Assembly: GCA_902478865.1 (NCBI GenBank)
Contig: CABSNA010000009.1
Location: 1 to 17,096, forward strand
Origin: an uncultured Collinsella sp.
Lineage (GTDB): Bacteria; Actinomycetota; Coriobacteriia; Coriobacteriales; Coriobacteriaceae
Length of the DNA: 17,096 bases
Reading direction: 5' to 3'
In this document: positions 12,910 through 17,096 of the stretch, in pieces
How the letters are laid out: every line of letters starts with the position of its first letter
How positions within the stretch are numbered: position 1 is the first letter of the stretch
The notes under the pieces: model-generated
Databases searched by the model: none
Told to the model about the DNA's origin: nothing
The model's input: the letters and a program-made list of their open reading frames with translations, nothing else
Position numbers and translations under genes: made by a program

Positions 12910-14433
12910 ATGGACGCAGTAATCGGGTTTGCTAATGCCGTCTTTCAGCCGCTGATCGACCTTGGCGCAGCCCCTATGATGACCATCGTTTTGACGGTTA
13001 TTGCCCTACTCTTCAAAGTAAAGTTTGCTAAGGCCCTCGAGGGCGGCCTTAAGCTCGGTATCGCCATTACCGGCATTGGTGCCATCATCAACATTCTGAC
13101 GACGGCCTTCTCGAGCGCCATGACGACGTTCGTTGAGTCTACCGGCCTTCAGCTCACCGTCACTGACGTGGGCTGGGCACCGCTGGCCACCATCACCTGG
13201 GGCTCCCCCTACACGCTGTACTTCCTGATGGTCCTCGTCATCGTCAACATCGTGATGATCGTGCTCGCCAAGACCAACACCATCGACGTCGACATCTTTG
13301 ACGTTTGGCACCTTGCCTTCGTCGGCCTTGCCTGCATCTACTTTGGTGCCAACATTGTCGTCGCCACGCTGCTCGTCGTCTTCGTCGGCGTCATGAAGAT
13401 CATGAACTCCGACCTTATGAAGCCCACGTTCAACGATCTTCTGGGTGCTCCCGAGGAGAACCCCATGACCACGACTCACATGAACTACATGATGAACCCG
13501 CTGGCCATGCTGCTCAACAAGATCATCGACAAGGTGCTCCCCTTTCTCGATAAGTACGACTTCGACGCTGCCAAGCTCAACAACATGATTGGCTTCTGGG
13601 GTTCCAAGTTTGCTATTGGTATCTACCTGGGCGTCTTCGTCGGCCTGCTTTCACACCAGACCCCGCAGCAGATTTGCACGCTCGCCTTTACCGCCGCAAC
13701 CTGCCTTGAGCTGTTCTCGATGATCGGTTCTTGGTTCATCGCAGCCGTCGAGCCGCTGTCTCAGGGCATCTCCGACTTTGCCAACAACAGCAAGTGGCTC
13801 CAGGGCCGTACCCTCAACGTCGGTCTCGACTGGCCCTTCCTCGCCGGCCGCGCCGAGATCTGGGCTGCCGCTAACATCCTTGCCCCCATCATGCTGGGTG
13901 AGGCTCTGCTGCTCGCCAACGTTCCCTGCCCCCTCTCCCCGACTGGCACTTGGAACGGTCTGCTGCCGCTCGGCGGCATCATCGCCATGGGTCTGACGCC
14001 GGCACTGCTCGTTGTCACCCGCGGCCGCGTGATTCGCATGGTCGTTATCGGTGCCGTCCTGCTGCCCGTCTTCCTGGGCGCTGGCACCCTTGTCGCCGAC
14101 TTCGTCACCTTTACCGCGAAGACTGTCGGCGCTTTCCCCGATGGCGTTACCGGCCTGATCTCTCAGACCACCATGGAAGGACCTGTCGAGAAGTTCCTGG
14201 CCTTCTTCGTGGGCAAGGCGACCACGGGCGATGTGACCATGATCATCGCCACTGTCGTTGCCATCGTCGTGTACGTCGCGCTCTTCGCTTGGTATCGCAA
14301 GCAGATGATCGCCCGTAACATCGAGTACGCGAAGCAGGACAAGTGCACCCTCTCGCCGCTCACCACCGGCAAGTTTACCGAGGAGGACCTCAAGGCTGCC
14401 AAGGAAGCCGAGTCCGCAAAGGCAAACGCCTAA
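12910..14433 (+). CDS. Galactitol-type PTS EIIC permease
   Basis: 507 residues, a polytopic membrane protein of the EIIC-GAT family (PF03611 type). Hydrophobic segments are visible at about 22-36, 46-66, 102-120, 134-162, 233-250, 255-280, 315-335, 352-375, 378-400 and 435-460. The N-terminal GFANAVFQPLIDLGA and the KALEGGLKLGIAITGIG stretch are typical of GatC-like proteins. Residues 465-507 form a charged cytoplasmic tail that makes it longer than E. coli GatC. The ribosome site GAGGGAG precedes the ATG. It forms the sugar channel for the EIIA and EIIB encoded upstream. Galactitol itself is only the family name; the substrate here is unknown. Confidence 0.92.
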   Translation: MDAVIGFANAVFQPLIDLGAAPMMTIVLTVIALLFKVKFAKALEGGLKLGIAITGIGAIINILTTAFSSAMTTFVESTGLQLTVTDVGWAPLATITWGSPYTLYFLMVLVIVNIVMIVLAKTNTIDVDIFDVWHLAFVGLACIYFGANIVVATLLVVFVGVMKIMNSDLMKPTFNDLLGAPEENPMTTTHMNYMMNPLAMLLNKIIDKVLPFLDKYDFDAAKLNNMIGFWGSKFAIGIYLGVFVGLLSHQTPQQICTLAFTAATCLELFSMIGSWFIAAVEPLSQGISDFANNSKWLQGRTLNVGLDWPFLAGRAEIWAAANILAPIMLGEALLLANVPCPLSPTGTWNGLLPLGGIIAMGLTPALLVVTRGRVIRMVVIGAVLLPVFLGAGTLVADFVTFTAKTVGAFPDGVTGLISQTTMEGPVEKFLAFFVGKATTGDVTMIIATVVAIVVYVALFAWYRKQMIARNIEYAKQDKCTLSPLTTGKFTEEDLKAAKEAESAKANA

Positions 14434-14457
14434 CCCATTGCCACATATCCCCTGTGG

Positions 14458-14492
14458 AAGAAACCCGTCGCACCCCGGCGGGTTTCTTTTTT
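14458..14492 (+). terminator. Rho-independent terminator after EIIC
   Basis: AAGAAACCCG (14458-14467) pairs with CGGGTTTCTT (14479-14488), followed by T to 14492. Confidence 0.9.
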
Positions 14493-14531
14493 ATGCCCCA
14501 GTAAACCAATCATCACTTTTTTGAGAAAAAT

Positions 14532-14562
14532 ACCCCCTGCTTTAGTGGGGTGTAGTGATAAT
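14532..14562 (+). promoter_or_regulatory. galM promoter region with a small inverted repeat
   Basis: TGTAGTGATAAT ends in a -10 box GATAAT (14557-14562) with no clear -35. An inverted repeat ACCCC (14532-14536) and GGGGT (14547-14551) lies where a -35 would be, suggesting regulation at this site. It follows the EIIC terminator, so the epimerase probably has its own transcript. Confidence 0.45.
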
Positions 14563-14614
14563 CTCGCCTGTTCGCGCTACAGTTTGTCGGAAATACCTCG
14601 ATGTTAGGAACCAA

Positions 14615-15667
14615 ATGATCACTTCCGAGCTTTTCGGCACCGCGCCGTGCGGTACCCCCGTTCATCGTTACACCCTCAACGGGCCCGAGATCTGCGTTCG
14701 CATTATGGACTATGGCGCCACCGTGCTTGGTATCGATGTGCCCGACATCCCCGGCAACGTGCGCGATGTGGTGCTGGGCTTCGATAAGCTCGAGGATTAC
14801 TTTGACAACCCTGCATGCTTTGGCGCGACCATCGGCCCCGTGGCAAACCGCACCGCGGGCGCCACGATCACCATCGACGGCACGGACTGGCACATGCCGG
14901 CCAACGAAGGCGTCAACAACCTGCACAGCGATCTTGAGCATGGTCTGCACAAGCGCGTATGGGACGTTGAGCTCGACGAGACTCACAACGCCGTGCGCAT
15001 GACCACCTCGCTTAAGGATGGCGAGCTGGGCCTGCCCGGCAACCGAACCTTTACGGCTGTGTTTACCGTTACGCGCACCGGCGTCTTCCGCATCGAGTAT
15101 GGTTGCGAGAGCGACCGCGCCACCTACGTGTCCATGACCAACCACACGTACTTTAACCTTGCCGGCCATAACGCCGGCATGGACTGTGAGCACTTCTTTA
15201 TCGCCAACGCTGCCCACTACTTGCCCATTAACGAGCAGAACATCCCCACCGGCGAAATCGCTCCGGTCGAGGGAACACCGTTTGACTTTCGCGAGCTGCG
15301 CCCCGTCGCACCCGGCATGGAGGCCGACGACCCGCAGATTAAGCAGGCCCGTGGCTACGATCACTGCCTGTGCATCGATGGCTATCAGTACGGCCGCAAC
15401 CTGCGTCGCGCCCTACATGTCGAGGAGATGTGGACCGGTCGTGAGCTGGACTACTACACCACCGCCCCGGGCGTGCAGCTCTACACCGGCAACTGGCTGG
15501 GCGACGAGCACGCCAAGGACGATGCCAACTATGGCTGGGGCGCAGGCTTTGCCCTCGAGGCCGAGATGTACCCCGACACGCCGCACCAGCCGCTGTTCCC
15601 GCAGGGCATTGTGGGTCCGGGTCACCCCTACAGCAATATGATCGAATACCACTTTATGAGGCACTAG
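14615..15667 (+). CDS. galM: Aldose 1-epimerase (galactose mutarotase)
   Basis: 350 residues, the usual GalM length. It interconverts the alpha and beta anomers of aldohexoses in the cytoplasm, which matters when beta-galactosides release beta-galactose. The expected catalytic residues are visible: His177 in TNHTYFNL as acid and Glu315 in GFALEAEMYPD as base, with His104 in NNLHSD at the substrate position. The start at 14615 has AGGA six bases upstream; an in-frame ATG at 14555 lies within the promoter and is rejected. It follows the PTS genes but is separated from them by a terminator and has its own -10 box. Its substrate is probably galactose or glucose, and the neighbouring lac modules make galactose-related use likely. 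Confidence 0.92.
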   Translation: MITSELFGTAPCGTPVHRYTLNGPEICVRIMDYGATVLGIDVPDIPGNVRDVVLGFDKLEDYFDNPACFGATIGPVANRTAGATITIDGTDWHMPANEGVNNLHSDLEHGLHKRVWDVELDETHNAVRMTTSLKDGELGLPGNRTFTAVFTVTRTGVFRIEYGCESDRATYVSMTNHTYFNLAGHNAGMDCEHFFIANAAHYLPINEQNIPTGEIAPVEGTPFDFRELRPVAPGMEADDPQIKQARGYDHCLCIDGYQYGRNLRRALHVEEMWTGRELDYYTTAPGVQLYTGNWLGDEHAKDDANYGWGAGFALEAEMYPDTPHQPLFPQGIVGPGHPYSNMIEYHFMRH

Positions 15668-15691
15668 GCCCACAACGCGACATCTCGCACA

Positions 15692-15727
15692 GCAACGCCC
15701 GCCGGCACCACCGCCGACGGGCGCTGC
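15692..15727 (+). terminator. Hairpin after galM, possible terminator
   Basis: GCAACGCCCGCCGG (15692-15705) pairs with CCGACGGGCGCTGC (15714-15727) at 12 of 14 positions around an 8-base loop. The following T run is poor. Confidence 0.55.
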
Positions 15728-15775
15728 TTCATGCCTAAATCCTTCTTTTCGATGCCACCGAATTGGTGACATAAC

Positions 15776-15927
15776 AAAACTATGCCGAATTACTACGATG
15801 AACCCACTATGTCCGACCACGCGCTGGTTTATAAAAAATTAGCAACTCGTCTACCTGCGGTTTTATTCTCTGCAAATTTGGCATGCTCGGCGATAAGCAA
15901 TTCATCGTAGTAAACCGGCATAGTTTT
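15776..15927. repeat. 152-bp element with 27-bp imperfect terminal inverted repeats
   Basis: The arms at 15776-15802 and 15901-15927 match at 25 of 27 positions; the shared inner half is TACTACGATGAA. The 98 bp between is AT-richer than the genes around it and carries no gene I can support. No target-site duplication is visible at the ends. It could be a small non-autonomous mobile element, a remnant, or a structured RNA. It accounts for much of the 326-bp gap between galM and the EIIB gene. Confidence 0.7.
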
Positions 15928-15993
15928 GGCGGACAGCGCCACACAGATCCCCTACGAAGGCAAAATGATCCGTTTTCCTCCGTCCCCAAGGGA

Positions 15994-16476
15994 TCAGTTG
16001 AACAGATTGCCGATGGGGTCGGGGGCGGAACTGGGGAGATAGCGGATTTCTAGCTCTATGCCGAGCTTTTGCAACTCTTTGAAGGCGGCGATGTCTGTAT
16101 CGCCTACGGCAACGGCAGGCGTTGCAGAGCGCTTGCCCTCCCCCGCCCGCATATGGCCGATACTAATCTTGGTTATTGGCACACCGCCCTTAACCAGCGC
16201 GAGCGCATCGGAGGGTGAGGCCACCATGATCAGAATCAATTGGCGAGGCGTTGCGGTATGAATGACGTCGATGGTCCTTTGCACCGAGAAAAACCGCGTC
16301 CAAACGCCTTCTGGCGCCGCCACCCTCATGGGTGCCCATTGGCGCGAATCTGCCGCGATCTCATCGTTGACGATTAGGACAAGGTTGGAACCCACGGCTT
16401 CGTTCCACAGCTCAACGTCTTGTCCGTAAATGAAACGGTCGTCGATGCGTGCGAGAAGAATCTTGGGTTGAGTCAT
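15994..16476 (-). CDS. Orphan mannose/sorbose-family PTS EIIB with Tyr at the active-site position
   Basis: 160 residues, one full-length domain of the mannose/fructose/sorbose EIIB family (PF03830 type). The N-terminus reads KILLARIDDRFIYGQDVELW, aligned to the family signature RIDDRLIHGQV. The histidine that is phosphorylated in active members is Tyr17 here (codon TAC, one transition from CAC). The rest of the fold looks intact, including VLIVNDEIAAD and the ISIGHMRAGEGKR region. No EIIA, EIIC or EIID partner is visible in the window. I chose ATG 16476 because the family signature begins soon after it; the ribosome site is weak, and an upstream TTG at 16527 adds unrelated residues. Loss of the histidine suggests it cannot pass phosphate; a regulatory or binding role is possible but inferred. 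Confidence 0.8.
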   Translation of the reverse strand: MTQPKILLARIDDRFIYGQDVELWNEAVGSNLVLIVNDEIAADSRQWAPMRVAAPEGVWTRFFSVQRTIDVIHTATPRQLILIMVASPSDALALVKGGVPITKISIGHMRAGEGKRSATPAVAVGDTDIAAFKELQKLGIELEIRYLPSSAPDPIGNLFN

Positions 16477-16565
16477 CGCTGCCCCATTCTGTTTGAGACC
16501 CGTAAGAGCAAGACATCGCGTCTCCAATATTAGTGCATTTAAAGTGAGAAAAGCCGTCAGAACAC

Positions 16566-16594
16566 TTGCGCGGATTTGCGATGTCCCGTATCAT
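16566..16594 (+). promoter_or_regulatory. tRNA-Thr promoter
   Basis: TTGCGC (16566-16571), a 17-bp spacer and TATCAT (16589-16594), about 40 bp before the mature tRNA. Confidence 0.5.
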
Positions 16595-16633
16595 AGACAG
16601 CCGTTGACGCCTCAGTTGCGCCATCACATGGCC

Positions 16634-16709
16634 GCCAGCGTAGCTCAGTTGGTAGAGCACCGCTCTCGTAAAGCGGGGGTCACCGGTTCGAGCCCGGTCG
16701 CTGGCTCCA
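16634..16709 (+). tRNA. tRNA-Thr, anticodon CGT
   Basis: A complete 76-base cloverleaf. The acceptor stem is GCCAGCG/CGCTGGC, the D stem GCTC/GAGC, the anticodon stem CCGCT/AGCGG with loop CTCGTAA (anticodon CGT, reading ACG), and the T stem ACCGG/CCGGT with loop TTCGAGC. CCA is encoded at 16707-16709. It lies between the orphan EIIB gene and a terminator and is transcribed alone. Confidence 0.97.
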
Positions 16710-16720
16710 TTGCACAAGAT

Positions 16721-16743
16721 AGCCGCCTTCGGGCGGCTTTTTT
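16721..16743 (+). terminator. Terminator after tRNA-Thr
   Basis: AGCCGCC (16721-16727), TTCG tetraloop, GGCGGCT (16732-16738), T run to 16743. Confidence 0.93.
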
Positions 16744-16810
16744 GTTGCTGATTTCGGGCGCGCTTCCGCCAATCCAAGCACAACGCCGCCGGAAACTCTC
16801 CTACTCAACA

Positions 16811-16857
16811 AAAGCCCCGCCAACCGCAATCCCCAAAGGAACCGCGTTCAGCGGGGC
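16811..16857 (-). terminator. Terminator for the right-edge leftward gene
   Basis: GCCCCGC (16814-16820) pairs with GCGGGGC (16851-16857), with further partial pairing inside (AACCGC with GCGTT). On the minus strand TTTTGTT follows. It lies about 60 bp after the stop of the gene at 16918. Confidence 0.7.
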
Positions 16858-16917
16858 CCAAGCGAGCTCCCCCAAGGGATAACGCTCGCAACACGAACAG
16901 CTCAGCCGAGCAGCGCG

Positions 16918-17096
16918 CTACTCCTCCCAGTAAGCATCTGCAAGCAGCTTAAAGCAAATCTTCTTGACCGGCTGCGCGCCATCGCCCTGGAACTCGAGCG
17001 TGGGCATGTGAGGCTCGCCGGCAACAAACAGCGCAAACTTGTCGTCAGCAAGATCGCCGGCGATCGAGGCGTCGGAATCGACCAGATCGTAGTCGT
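16918..17096 (-). CDS. C-terminal part of a YhcH/YjgK/YiaL-like (DUF386) protein (partial)
   Basis: The last 58 or so codons are visible, ending in a TAG at 16918-16920; the N-terminus lies beyond the right edge. The reading includes DDKFALFVAGEPHMPTLEF and then QPVKKICFKLLADAYWEE. This matches the end of the YhcH/YjgK/YiaL family (also EbgC), in which a conserved F(F/V)xGExHxP segment is followed by PVKKxxxK. These are small beta-barrel, cupin-like proteins linked to sugar or sialic-acid metabolism, and EbgC is tied to beta-galactosidase. The histidine of the GEPHMP motif is a likely metal ligand. The family call rests on this short C-terminal segment; the function in this organism is unknown. 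Confidence 0.65.
   Translation of the reverse strand, partial: DYDLVDSDASIAGDLADDKFALFVAGEPHMPTLEFQGDGAQPVKKICFKLLADAYWEE

Noticed and set aside
15783..15911. Short open frames starting in each arm of the inverted repeat (MPNYYDE and MPVYYDE)
   Set aside because: Both starts arise from the repeated arm sequence; neither has a ribosome site or a recognisable product.
16634..16743. tRNA 3' end as a phage or island attachment site
   Set aside because: No integrase and no second copy of the tRNA 3' end is present in the window.
16493..16882. Protein-coding frame across the tRNA-Thr gene
   Set aside because: It is produced by reading through the tRNA and its terminator; the tRNA cloverleaf is complete.

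Overview
The window looks like a chromosomal segment of a Coriobacteriia (Collinsella-like) gut actinobacterium. That placement is inferred from the GC-rich, C/G-ending codon use, the density of PTS operons, the many LacI/DeoR regulators and the protein style; no rRNA or marker gene confirms it.

Layout. (1) Positions 1-28 hold the first nine codons of a leftward gene, possibly a lactose-type PTS EIIA. (2) 243-4890 is a first lactose module: a leftward LacI-family repressor, then divergent genes for a LacE-type EIICB permease and a LacG-type 6-phospho-beta-galactosidase, closed by a strong terminator and two palindromic repeats. (3) 5226-9787 repeats the same gene order with diverged paralogs (lacI, lacE, lacG), again closed by a terminator and then three copies of the same palindromic repeat at an exact 80-bp period. 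(4) 10164-10725 is a Phd/YefM-RelE/ParE type toxin-antitoxin pair. (5) 10836-15667 is a DeoR-family regulator (leftward) divergent from a galactitol-type PTS (separate EIIA, EIIB and EIIC), followed by aldose 1-epimerase. (6) 15776-15927 is a long imperfect inverted repeat. (7) 15994-16476 is an orphan mannose/sorbose-family EIIB whose catalytic histidine position carries tyrosine. (8) A tRNA-Thr(CGT) with promoter and terminator follows, then the C-terminal end of a YhcH/YjgK/YiaL-like protein at the right edge.

How it works together. The lac modules would import a beta-galactoside as its 6-phosphate and hydrolyse it inside the cell, releasing galactose-6-phosphate. No dedicated EIIA is visible inside either module, so EIIA must come from elsewhere, possibly the gene cut at the left edge. 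No galactose-6-phosphate or tagatose-6-phosphate enzymes are visible. The Gat-type PTS and mutarotase suggest the neighbourhood is devoted to galactose-related sugars, but that is inference.

Regulatory sequence is unusually readable. Both lac modules carry the same LacI-type operator (AATGnnAACGTTnnCATT), the DeoR/Gat region carries repeated TGTTCG half-sites, and four regulatory regions share a pair of ACCGTTCA-like direct repeats exactly 21 bp apart. The last pattern resembles LytTR-type activator sites, although no LytTR protein is encoded here.
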